Assembly (NCBI GenBank): GCA_030737835.1
Contig: CM060852.1
Location: 2,781,813-2,845,812, forward strand
Reading direction: 5' to 3'
DNA: 64,000 nt
Origin: Acorus gramineus
Lineage: Eukaryota; Streptophyta; Magnoliopsida; Acorales; Acoraceae
The translations under genes were made by a program, and so were the position numbers. Below are positions 50,901 to 61,106 of this stretch, piece by piece. Every line of letters begins with the position of its first letter. Within the stretch, counting starts at the first letter, position 1. Under the pieces are notes generated by a model. The model did not search any database. It saw only the letters and a list, made by a program, of their open reading frames with translations, and was not told the DNA's origin.

Positions 50901-53900
50901 GGAAGAAAAGTATAATATAATAAAAAAAAAATGTGCTCAAGAAAAGATGACAGCCAGAAATAAGTTGTTCATTTCTGAAAGTTCACAGCAACAAAAGCAG
51001 GGTAACGCCCAATCAAACAGTTTGGTTTTTTATGCTTTCCCACAATAATAAATGAAAAAACAATTAACATTCAAAGATTATATAATGTGATAGTATTGTC
51101 AAATTGAGCTTACGTTGCCCAGTCTATGGGATCCAGTCTCTGGGAAAGACCATGAATCAATCCCATTACACGTTCCCTGATTACAGAGTCAGCCTGGTTC
51201 TGAGGTTGCTTTCGTCGGTAAGGAGGCTTCAAAATTGGAACCCTGGACAAATCCTCTTTTGAGTTCAAATCAGGACTGCTCAAAGAAGAATCTCTTCCAC
51301 CAGAGAGGATGTCCATGGTAAATCTCAGATCTAATAGAATTTGCAAGATGCCCTTTTCTGACACCTGAGGTGTGCGACCCTCAATAGTAGAATGAAAATT
51401 TTCATATACCCCAACTACCTACAAAATATGGTGACACTCAGAAATATGCATGACATAGAGGACACCAATTAGAGGGGGAAAAAAAAACACATGTAGCTAT
51501 ATATACGTGACGGAAATGCGTGAGAAATAACAATCTTAGTTATCCACATGAAGCAACAGCTTGGTGAGAATGGTAATTACATTATTATGGCAAGGCTAAT
51601 ATTAACATTTGATCTACCAAAACAACCATTTGGGTTCAAGTGAAAATTCTATATTTCATTAATACAGTCAGTCCCTTGCTGATGGTAGCACCACAATTAT
51701 TAACTCACTACCACACATTCAATGCACTGATAAAATATAAATAAATAAATATTTTACAATATTAGGAAGAAAAATGACCCATCTATAAAGTCTGTATAAA
51801 GCAAGAAACCTGAGGGGCATAGGATTTTGCAGAATGAACATGTATTCAATCACAATAGCACCTGTGTGGAAAATACTTGGGTGGGAATCATGTCTCTCCT
51901 TAAACATAGGTTATCATGCTCCAAGGGGAGGAGACGCTGTCTACCATTATGGGTAATACATGGATCGAGTTGTGAGCCTTCGGGGTGTACTATAGGAAGG
52001 GTATTTCTTCCGCTTCGGGAGGGTTTTACTTTGTTTCGTATTCTTTTACCTTTACCTTTTGTATGGAGATCCCGGTCTCCTTTTCTTTGAATGGGGGTAT
52101 CATCTTCATAAAATGAATTCTCCAACATTTTGCTCTCCCACATCCCAAAAAAAAAGGGAAAGAAAGAAAAAAGAACATTGTTGGGCCGGCTGCTGGGCTC
52201 CATGGCTGATTCAAAATAATGTTTTTAAGAACAGAAGGCCATACTTTGAAAACTCCTGGAAGTCCAAGGTAAAAAAAAATAAAAAAAATCAGGAATGGGC
52301 ATGCAGCTGTTTGGGAGCACAGAGGGTTTGTGCGGGAAGGGAGCAAACTGCTGATTAGGGCCAGGGGCAGAGGTGGATCTCTTGGGGGTTCATTAGTTGT
52401 AGATCTCTCATCTACTCTGTAGTTTTTCTGCTATTTCTTTGTTGCCTTTTTTGTTGTTCAGAATTGTACCCCAAAGTCTTGATAAAGTTTTTGTGGTAAA
52501 AATCGTCCCAGTTTTTTTTTTAAAGTATAGAAAGCTAGAAAAAAAAAATCTTCTCTTGGATTAAAATTTTCTCACAAAGTTTGAAGTTCCAGAAAAATAA
52601 CCTATGTGGGCAGTAGACAGGAGGTTGAAGAGTAGTCAGCCGGGTGGTTATGATTTCGGGAGCCTATTTCTACTGGTTTTGCTTTTCTTTTGCTTATTTC
52701 TTTTAGTTTTGTGATCTCTTTGACATTGTATTACAATATAATGTGGTAAGAGTGTCTACCTCTCACCTCACAAAAAAAAAAAAAAAAAATCCAGCAAGGT
52801 TTTCATCCACCACAAGAACAAGGCAACAGGGATATGGCGATAAAAATCTACTTACCTTCTCTAAGAATCTCCATGCAAAATTTTCCAATATAATTTTGTC
52901 AAGGACATGACCTCCAACTCTATGGATTTCCTGGCAAGCTTGAAAGAGAAACGAGATAATGTAAAGTGATGGCATGGAAGGAAGTGCTATCTTCATCTCC
53001 AAGGGGCCCTCATTGGACTCATCCTGCTTAATCATGGTCACTTCCCAACCCTGTAAAGCACCGGCTATGTTAGTATTAGCTATACATAATTTACAAGCAA
53101 AAAGGAAATTAGAACAACACAACAACAGGTAAAAATAATATTCACTTGGTTGGGTGAGAGACAATAAATTTCAGCATTCCTCAAAAATTAACTAAAAACC
53201 CCACATAAGCAACTGACCATCTTCTGCATACTGGACAACAATAGTACCAAATCGAGAATGTTGAATGTACTAAATCATAAGAGGGAAATATTGTGGCTTT
53301 CAGTGAGCTTCTTACTTTTCCATAATCTTCATGAGATAACTTATCTCATTTTTTCTTTAGAGGGCATGCCTTAACATCTTCCTTCTGTTGTGTTTTTCAT
53401 TATTTATTGATTTATTTTGAAATAATGTGTTTTTTATTGTTTAACATACTTGACAATTGGTACAATTTGGCATGTAAAAACTACATGAATCTATTGCTTT
53501 AAGTGGGGATCATCTTTACGCTTAATGGCTCTTAATAATTATGGCTCTGTACTCAAAAAGGCTAAGTTTAATACTACCACGTAAAAGTACACAATGCATA
53601 GGGGTTTTCCAGGGATAACACACAATGTAACTCAAGGAATATATAGAACAAGCAATACCCGCAATGGAGTTGTTGCAGACAATGCATTGTCTTTTTCAAG
53701 ATCTTTGGTAAGTAGAGCTGATAGTTCATTCGACACCCATAATATCCACATGCTATGAGCCTTGATGCATAGATTCCTCAACATCTTGTTGAGATCATCC
53801 AGTCCTGGGTTTGTGTTCTCATCTGTGGCAAACAGAGCGGCCGCAGTCGACAATGTCTGCCTCCTAGGACTTCTGGGGCTCTCAAACATTAGCCTTCTAG

Positions 53901-55872
53901 GGCTTCTGGGGCTATAAGGCATAGCAGGATGCGAATCGAATGAGTGCCTCAGCTCAGAGGCTGAGCTACCAGAAAAGGTTGCAGATGTTTCCTTCCCCCA
54001 CTGTTTTGGTGAACCTAGTATCAGTGGAATCGAACTCGAGTGATTGCGGAATGCAAAAAATATCCGTCCAATGAAAAGAGATCTCTCCACAATCACAGAT
54101 GGCTCTTCCTCCTCTCCCCTACTTTTCCCACCCAAACCAGCAGATAAGAGCCCAAGCTCGTCCTCGAACCCCTTCACTATGGAGGATAAAGTCTGGTAGC
54201 ACTTCTCTTGCAAATAAGGAGCCAGTTCCTTCAACCTCACAGTGGAATTCTGGGATTCCACAAAACACAGAAGATCATTCAAGATATCCCTGCACTTGCT
54301 ATCCACCGTATCTCTAATCAAGCTAACTTTGTCACCGAAATACAAATTCCAACAGTCCTTGAAATCATTCGCTTCCACTGCCATTGCTTTTATACCATGT
54401 CCAAAAGCAGTCTTCTTCCTGTGGGGGTCCAAAAACCAGACCCCACCACCACCCAAAGAAGCCTTCTTGTTTCCAGGACCTGCCATGACTGCCCGCACCG
54501 AACCTTTCACATCAATGGCCTCAGGAAGGTCATCAAATCCTAATTTCACAATTTCCTTCATCTGCTCTACGAGTGCACCCTCAAACGCCGCCTCCAACAC
54601 ATCCTTCCCATCCTTCAATACCAAACCCCGGATCTGCTTCCACGGGGACTCAACAATCTCCGACCCAAACACTCCCCTGAGCCACTGTTCCAGGCTGCTG
54701 CCCTCCAGCCCCTCTGGCCCATCCAGCACCTCTCGAAAAGCTTGCTCTATGTACGCAAGCCCCTCCCCATTACGAACCACGCCAATCAGAATGCATCGGC
54801 CACCAAACATTTCCACAACGCAGCTCTCCAGCCAGGCCGTGCACGCACGGGCCACGTTACCTGCCTCGAGCACCGCCATCACCGACTCGAGCCTCTCCCG
54901 GTGCTCCTTCCAGAGCTTCGCCTCTTCCTCAGGATTCGGGATCCCCCCAAAGAGCTGGGTACCCGGCGGGACCCCCAACACGCTCTTGTAAAACAGGGGG
55001 AGATCGTTCAGAACGTGCAAGAACAGCTCGCCCACCTGACCAAGAGTGTCCCGGATGATCCTCGCCACGTCGCATAGAACGGAAGCTACCGCCAGAGACA
55101 GCCCCTCCTCGGTATCCGCGAAAGAGCCGTTCAGCCTCTGCAGAACCCACGACTGCCTCGAATCGAGGAAGAGCGACAGGGCCTGCTCGGGGTTGAGGTC
55201 GTCCACGGTGGCAATAGCGGCGAGGGCGTCAGCATAGGCGGAGACTCCAAAACCGCCGCTTGGGTCCGACAGGCGCTCGCGGCTCTTCTGCGAGATCTGG
55301 GCCTTGAAGCTTTCCACGATCTGCCACTGGTGCCGGAGGAGCGGGAATCTCGAGGAGACGTCGGGATTCGGGCCCGAGACGAGCAGATCATGGACCAGCC
55401 TTGCCCGGAGGTACCTCCCGGAGGCCTCCAAGAACATGGACTCGTCGAGGCAGCCCCAGATGCTCTCGGGCGTGTCGACCAAGTACTTGACCCGGCTCGC
55501 GATCCCGTACACGGCGGTCCGGGCCGGGTTCTTCGGCGCGGAGGGGCCCTCCGATTCGGACTGGGCGGAGGAGGAGAGGGAGTCCATGGCGGAGTCGATG
55601 CGAGAGAGGTTGGCGGAGATGGCGTCGCAGGAGGACCGCATGAGGACGATGGTGTCGGCGGAGTCGATTAGGTCGCGGTAGCTACGGCCGACGAGTTGCC
55701 GGAGCTCCTCCTTCTTCGACTCGATCTCGAGCCTCGTCGACGACTCCACCGCCCGGATCTCCGAGATCGGCTTCGTCCGGAAGATCGACTCGGCGTCGCG
55801 CGTGCCGTGGCCGGAGTCCGTCGCCGCCGAGGAGGGGGACGGCGGGGGATGGCGGGGCGACGGGAGTCTCAT
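47964..55872 (-). CDS. COG1: Conserved oligomeric Golgi complex subunit 1 (1075 aa)
   Basis: Six coding exons: 55872-53659, 53050-52856, 51418-51114, 50868-50683, 50048-49871 and 48113-47964; all junctions in frame, 1075 residues, the size of plant COG1. COG1 belongs to lobe A of the eight-subunit tether that captures retrograde vesicles at the Golgi. Residues about 30-110 ([40 protein letters not shown]) are the Vps51/Vps67-like N-terminal coiled region that defines COG1. Further landmarks are [37 protein letters not shown], the [17 protein letters not shown] repeat in a Ser/Pro linker, [20 protein letters not shown], and the C terminus [20 protein letters not shown]. Exon 1 is GC-rich at its 5' end and becomes AT-richer downstream. 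Intron 2 holds retroelement remnants and intron 5 holds a SINE and a tandem duplication. The start is the first ATG of the long frame, after a telo-box-bearing leader. Confidence 0.97.
48309..48436 (-). mobile_element. 5'-truncated SINE with a 15-bp target duplication
   Basis: Flanked by identical 15-mers AGTAGCCTTAGATAT at 48294-48308 and 48437-48451. On the minus strand it ends in an A-run and its body matches the 3' part of the SINE at 58.8-59.0 kb (for example TTTTCTGTGGGAC against TTTTTTGTGGGAC, and AACTTTCCCAGC against AACCTTCCCAAC). The tRNA-like head is missing. It lies in COG1 intron 5. Confidence 0.85.
48885..49540. repeat. Tandem duplication (about 236-bp unit) in COG1 intron 5
   Basis: AACAAGAAATCTTCTCTAAG at 48885 recurs as AACAAGATATCTTCTCTAAG at 49121, and most of the unit is repeated, including TAAGTACCTTTCATCATTA and GAACCRGATTGTATTTTTTG. 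A third, shorter and more diverged copy starts near 49395 (ATATCTTCTCTCGGTAAAAG). Confidence 0.88.
51830..52850. repeat. Non-LTR retroelement remnants in COG1 intron 2
   Basis: GC-richer sequence foreign to the intron. 52440-52505 reads like a LINE 3' end (TTGTACCCCAAAGTCTTGAT, AAAGTTTTTGTGGTAAAA), and 52620-52790 ends in a run of about 18 A after TACCTCTCACCTCAC. No intact reading frame and no recognised motif, so element class is tentative. Confidence 0.4.
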
Positions 55873-56035
55873 GGCGGAGGATCGGAGGTTCTGGCAATGC
55901 CGGTTCGATTGATGGGTCTGAGAGGGGAGAAAAATTAGGGTTTTGCCGAGATCGCCTTTTTGAATTGGGAAGTGAAGGAAAAAAATACGGGAAGAAAAAA
56001 TGTTTGAGAGCGAGAGAGAGAGAGAGAGCAGGAGT
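55873..56035 (-). promoter_or_regulatory. COG1 leader and core-promoter region
   Basis: On the minus strand the leader contains AAAACCCTAATTTTTC (telo-box, about 55935-55948), and a (GA)n run lies at about 56011-56028. The same pairing of GA/CT repeat and AAACCCTAA occurs at the OB-fold gene. Confidence 0.5.
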
Positions 56036-56205
56036 GTATAAACACAGTCGAGTGTGGGTTTGCTAATTTACTCCCGAAAAATGAACCCCGTTTTATGTGA
56101 TCCATCAGGTAACAGTAAAGATCGGTCCTATCTTAATATGCACGGGTATTAATAATTTTCTAATTCAGATATCTTTGAATTAGATAATCAAGTAATATAT
56201 TAAAA

Positions 56206-57955
56206 AGTTAAAAATATTTAAGTTCCTACAAACATGGAAAAACCCATATAAGTCCCTATTAAAATTGGAACAGACATACGAGTCCCTGAAAACTCAGAAA
56301 AACCCAATTATCATCCCTGAGTTAAATTTTCATCCAAATTTAACGGAATATTCATAGAATATTCCATCACATATAATTGTGTAGACATTGAAGTCCTTAT
56401 AAACAGTCATAAAGACAAATCAGTCCCTGCAAAAGACAAAATTGCTCCTCAAAGACTTTTACATTAAATTGTGTACACATTGTAGTCCCTATAAACAATT
56501 ATAAAGACAAATTAGTCCTTACAAAAGATAAAATTACCCCTGAAAGATTTTTACATTTAATTGGATAGACATTACAGTCCTTAAAAATAATCGAAAAGAC
56601 AAATTTGTTCCTCTAAAAGACAAAAATACCCTTGAAGTATTTGTACATTTAATTGTGCAGACATTGCAATTTAAAAATTAAATACCCTCTAAAAAAATGC
56701 AATTTCTACACAATTAAATGTAAAAATTCTTCAGGGGCATTTTTGTCTTTTACATGTACCAATTTGTCTTTACGATTATTTATAAGGACTGTAATGTCTA
56801 TCCAATTAAATGTAAAAATCTTTCAGGGGCAATTTTGTCTTTTGCAAGGACTAATTTGTCTTTATAATTGTTTATAGAGACTACAATGTGTACACAATTT
56901 AATGTAAAAGTCTTTGAGGGGCAATTTTGTCTTTTGTAGGGACTAATTTGTCTTTATGACTGTTTATAAGGACATCAATGTAGGCCTGTTAACGGGTCGG
57001 GTCCAGACCCGGACCCGACCCGACCCGATCCGGATCCGATTACACGTGTAATATATCCGATCCGATTTGGACCCGACCTGGTGGACCCGAACAAACAAAC
57101 GGGTCGGGTCCGGGTCCACCCCGCCCCGACCCGTTGGACCCGACTGTTTTTTTTAATATATGTTCATATATTATAAGACCATTAATATTAGTTGATACAT
57201 AATTTTATTTCTTACTTAACTTATTTTTGTATCTACAAGTTCATAAATCATAATCATAACAAGCCTATAAATCGGTTTGTTTTGGACAATTAATTTATTA
57301 GCATTTGAATTTGTATGATTAATTAGTTTGTTGCATGATTTATGTTTATTATTTAGGTTAATATGTTAGTGTTTATTGTTTTGAATGTTGTTTAGGTTAG
57401 TTATGTTTATTATTTAGGTTAATATGTTTTTTATGTTAGTGATTATTGTTTTGGATGTTGTTTAATAATTCATTTACTTCTTTTGAATTGTATAAAATTA
57501 TATTCAAACATAGTCTCATTAACAATAATGTTTTATTACAAAAAAATTCAAATAGAATGATAAGACAAACAAATACATGAGCTCATCTCTTTTTTTTTTT
57601 TTTTTTACCCAACCATCCGGGTCGGGTCGGACCCGGACCCGACCCGGGTCCGACGGGTCCGGGTCCGGGTCCGGGTCCACATTTCTCCGGACCCGCCGGG
57701 TCCTGTCACGGGTCAGGTCCGGGTCCACCCCGACCCGACCCGGACCCGACCCGTTGACAGGCCTACTTCAATGTCTACACAATTATATGTGACAGAATAT
57801 TCTGGGAATATTCCATTAAGTTTGGATGGAAATTTAACTCAGGGATAATAATTGGGTTTTTCTGAGTTTTCAGGGACTCGTACGTCTGTCTCAATTTTAG
57901 TAAGGATTTATATGAGTTTTCCCATGTTTGTAGGGACTTAGATGTCTTTAACCCT
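56206..57955. mobile_element. Fold-back (long terminal-inverted-repeat) transposon, Mutator-like target duplication
   Basis: Two arms of about 460 bp are inverted copies: the left begins GTTAAAAATATTTAAGTTCC and the right, read inversely, AGGGTTAAAGACATCTAAGT. Inside each arm a 92-bp unit repeats in tandem (GTAGACATTG and variants at 56381, 56473, 56565, 56657, mirrored in the right arm). The 9-mer ATATTAAAA flanks both ends (56197-56205 and 57956-57964), the duplication length of Mutator-like elements. The right arm is split by the hAT-type insertion listed separately. No coding capacity. Confidence 0.85.
56981..57765. mobile_element. Non-autonomous hAT-type element nested in the fold-back element
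   Basis: Terminal inverted repeats: TAGGCCTGTTAACGGGTCGG on the left and TAGGCCTGTCAACGGGTCGG inverted on the right. An 8-bp target duplication with one mismatch flanks it (CATCAATG at 56973-56980, CTTCAATG at 57766-57773), as for hAT transposons. Both subterminal regions are packed with GGGTCC/GGACCC hexamers; the middle is AT-rich with no transposase frame. Confidence 0.85.
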
Positions 57956-57965
57956 ATATTAAAAG

Positions 57966-58827
57966 AGATTAGATTAAAATTGAGATTTATATCATAACTT
58001 TTTTAATAATAAGATAAATATCTTGACTAAAATTAGTGTATTAAAAATTGATTAAGTGTGGATTGGGGTGCATCGTGTAAATATAGAGCATCGACGACAA
58101 TGTTGGTGAACCGTCTGATTATACAATCTTGTTATCAGATGCTTCAATTTTCGGGAGACTCTTAGTAAAAATAGTCTCCCAAAAACCAAACATTGGGAGA
58201 CTGTGCGATCGGACGATAAACAAGAGACTCTTACTATTAGATTGTCCGATTGCGAGATTGCATACGCAATGCACCATGATGCTTCCTATCTTCACGGTGC
58301 ACCAAATCTCCACCTAATCACTTTCATAAAATATGTCAAAATTTGATATTTTTTTAGATACATATTCAAAACGGCAGATACAGATTGTTTTGGATAATTG
58401 AGTAACAGCCCACAAGAAGTGTAGGCCAAAGTGTCATTACGGTCCACGGTTGGTCCGGTTTTAATAAACTGGGCTAATTCTTGCATGTTTCGATGTGATC
58501 CAACCCATTATCAGCGCTATTGGCCAACATGAATCTCATCGAATGAAAATGTTGGGGATAATGAGATAATCCTTCAGATATTTTTGAAATTTTTAACAGA
58601 TATATATATTTATCTAATTAAAGACATAATTTTATGAAAGAAAATTCAAACGAATGGATATTGGAATGCATACTCTTTTGTCATGAAAAAAATCATATGC
58701 TAAACTGACCTAATATGTAGCAACTTCTTGAGCCTACTTCTTGAACTTGAGCCATCATGTGAGGGTAAAGGAAAAGGGGACAGTTATATTCACCTCATTT
58801 TACTCCAATCTCATGAAGCCTATCATT
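57966..58827. other. Intergenic, nothing firmly recognised
   Basis: AT-rich. Around 58160-58250 a short palindrome GGGAGACT...AGTCTCCC recurs in part (GGGAGACTG, GAGACTCTTA), possibly a decayed small element. No reading frame of note. Confidence 0.4.
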
Positions 58828-59045
58828 TATATATATATCTATATCTATATATCTATCTATCGGATGAACCCCCAAGGCTTTATGGTGGAGTTGGGAAGGT
58901 TACATCCGTCTGTTTGTTTTGTCCCACAAAAAATTCTTTCGAATAATCGCCAACAATCAGTTGGGTAAGTTAACGCTAAGACTTGAACCCAGGACCTATC
59001 AATAACATCGCTAAGCCCTGAACCGTTGTGCTATGATCACTGGAG
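58828..59045 (-). mobile_element. tRNA-derived SINE
   Basis: Read on the minus strand, the head contains an A-box-like TAGCACAACGG and a B-box-like GGTTCAAGTC, the internal RNA polymerase III promoter of a tRNA-derived SINE. The body follows (TTAACTTACCCAACTG, TTTTTTGTGGGACAAAAC, AACCTTCCCAACTCC) and it ends in an AT/GATA microsatellite. The truncated 48.3-kb copy belongs to the same family. Confidence 0.8.
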
Positions 59046-59287
59046 ACTCATAATTATAATCCTATAAATAGAACAATCATAATCCTATCGTAATCCTAAA
59101 AAAAAATCCTCTTATAACGACTCTTCACCCTTGTACTAATCCACACAAAAAATGGATTCTTCTAACAAATCACCATCATGTGATCGTTATACCCAAGTGA
59201 AGAAGCCCGATGAGCCCCCCATTGACAAGAACGTCATCCTCCGCCGCATCCACCAACGGAAGTGTTTCTGCAAGAAAAAAAAAATAG

Positions 59288-59600
59288 GGTTAAAGATATT
59301 CAAATTCTCGTAAATATAGGTAATCCCGTGTAAGTTCTTATCAAAGTTGAGGTAGACGTACAAGTCCTTACAAAATCGCAGAAACACATACATCTCTGAT
59401 TTCAACAAAAATTAATCATAACCCAACCTACCCTACTTAACTTTAACTTATAATCATAAAATGATTAAATTATCCTCAAATTTTTAATCGTTTTCAAACA
59501 ATACATCAATGAAAATGAAGAAACATAAAAAAAACTTAAAAAGATAATTTGATCTTTGCATGGATTAATTTGTTTTTATGATTGTACATCAATACTAGGT
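59288..59600. repeat. Diverged half-copy of the fold-back family
   Basis: GTTAAAGATATTCAAATTCT, then GTAGACGTACAAGTCCTTAC and TTAATTTGTTTTTATGATTG match, in order, the left arm of the element at 56.2 kb (GTTAAAAATATTTAAGTTCC, ACAGACATACGAGTCCCTGA). It is one-armed and abuts the TRIM element. Confidence 0.6.
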
Positions 59601-59637
59601 TTATACGCTCATCTCAATTATACTAGTGAGTTGACCC

Positions 59638-59809
59638 TGTTAAAGAGTTATTATTATGATAATATTGACTATTTATTATCATTATTATGATATTATTAGT
59701 TTTCCTAGTTTTCTTTTTTAATATTTTAGGTTTTCCTTTATGTATCTATAAATAGAGCATTTGACTCCTCTAACTCAATAACAAGAATTCTCTTTTCTTC
59801 ATTCTAACA
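59638..59809 (+). repeat. 5' LTR of the TRIM element
   Basis: Starts TG and ends CA; contains a TATA-like TATCTATAAATAGAG about 60 bp before its end. It differs from the 3' LTR by a modest number of substitutions and a one-base length difference, so the insertion is not very recent. Confidence 0.95.
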
Positions 59810-60314
59810 TGGTATCAGAGCTATCCAAAAAACCCTAGATCTACAAATATTTTCTTTTCTTCTTCCCCACTCTGATTGAGGAATCTTCAATCGGAGCGGG
59901 AGGACTCTTGGTATTCATATTTTTCTTTTAGTTGCTTTATTTGTTTCTCACGTGAACTCTTTTCGTTTGCGTCGTCGTTATTCTTCTCTCTTTGATGTGT
60001 AATACCACCGCGCCCTCTGCGAGAGTCTTCCGCGCGTCTTTGCACCGCTGCTGCAGCCTTGTGCCTTCATGAGCGTTCCATCTGATCTAGTGGACCACCA
60101 ACTCCGACAGACTCAAGAAGAGCGGGAGCGACTCCGACTGACTTAACGAGCGGGAGCGACTCTGACTGACTCAAGAAGAGTAGGAGCGAAGTGATGGATC
60201 CCAAAAGACAGATGATGACTATCAATTCACAAAATTGAGTTCTTCGATTATTGAAGTTGTTTGTTATTTTTGTGCAAACTCTAAGGATTCTACTATTCAG
60301 AGTTTGGGAAGAGG

Positions 60315-60485
60315 TGTTAAAGAGTTATTATTATGATAATACTGACTTTTTATTATAATTATTATGATATTATTAGTTTCCTAGTTTCCTTTTCTGATAT
60401 TTTAGGTTTTCTTTTATGTATATATAAATAGAGCATCTGGCTCCTCTAATTCAATAACAAGAATTCTCTTTTCTTTATTTTAACA
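60315..60485 (+). repeat. 3' LTR of the TRIM element
   Basis: Same order as the 5' LTR, with TATATATAAATAGAG in place of the 5' LTR TATA stretch. It is followed directly by the target duplication GACCC. Confidence 0.95.
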
Positions 60486-60699
60486 GACCCAAACGGAGGT
60501 GATATTGGGTCCTCTACATTCACTGGGATAGATGTCTCGTCTTCTCTTGTTTGGGTGTGTGTGGTTTTTTCCTTTTTATTTTTTTATTCTCTCTCAATTC
60601 AGAGTTTATAATTCGATTTTTTTGAAATAAAATCGGATAACAAATATCCATCATTTAAAAAATATATATATTATACTCATTTTTTATTTCTAACTATAC

Positions 60700-60880
60700 C
60701 GTGTTAGAAATGTACTTAATCCCCTATTTTTTTTCAAGTACATGTGTATTTCATTAGATGAAGTATTTTATTTTAATATTTCACTTAAAAGAGTATATAT
60801 AATCTCCTGAAATGCGTTTTATTTTTCCATAAGGTAAATGCTGCATTAGATGAAATTAAAAAAAATTTAAAAAATGTTGA
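60700..60880. repeat. MITE-like segment, family A
   Basis: GTATTTCATTAGATGAAGTA and TGCATTAGATGAAATT match the family vocabulary; the ends are not clear. It lies just past the 3' UTR of the carbonic anhydrase gene. Confidence 0.4.
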
Positions 60881-61106
60881 AACTGAAAATAAAACAAGAA
60901 AACATTCAAGGATTTATTATTGCTGGATCTTTGCCTATATTATTACAGCATAAAAATTCCAAAATAGACCATTGGAATTGGATAAAAACGTAATATAGCT
61001 CACAACAACAAACAACAACAACAACATTAATATAAAGTTTCTAAAAAAAAACAACATTAATATAAAGGTAAAAAAAAGACATGCGATTAGATTAACAACA
61101 GAAAGC

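Larger units (their letters stand above)
59638..60485 (+). mobile_element. Complete TRIM (terminal-repeat retrotransposon in miniature)
   Basis: 848 bp in total. Two LTRs of 172 and 171 bp (59638-59809, 60315-60485), both TGTTAAAGAG...TAACA, flank a 505-bp interior. The 5-bp target duplication GACCC is perfect (59633-59637, 60486-60490). A primer-binding site for initiator tRNA-Met (TGGTATCAGAGC, 59810-59821) follows the 5' LTR directly, and a purine tract GGGAAGAGG precedes the 3' LTR. The interior has no gag-pol frame; 60102-60188 is about three copies of a 30-bp GACTCAAGAAGAGCGGGAGC unit. It would move only with enzymes supplied in trans. Confidence 0.95.

Noticed and set aside
54242-54991. 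249-codon plus-strand frame
   Set aside because: Antisense of COG1 exon 1, which has a 738-codon frame with family motifs.
57577-57792. Repeat-peptide frames (SGSGRTRTRPGSDGSG-like)
   Set aside because: They translate the GGGTCC hexamer arrays of the hAT-type element and are not genes.
58860-59040. Functional tRNA gene
   Set aside because: A- and B-box-like motifs are present, but the sequence does not fold into a cloverleaf by eye and it continues into a SINE body.
59810-60314. 5S rRNA-bearing (Cassandra-type) interior for the TRIM
   Set aside because: No 5S-like promoter or sequence is present in the interior or LTRs.
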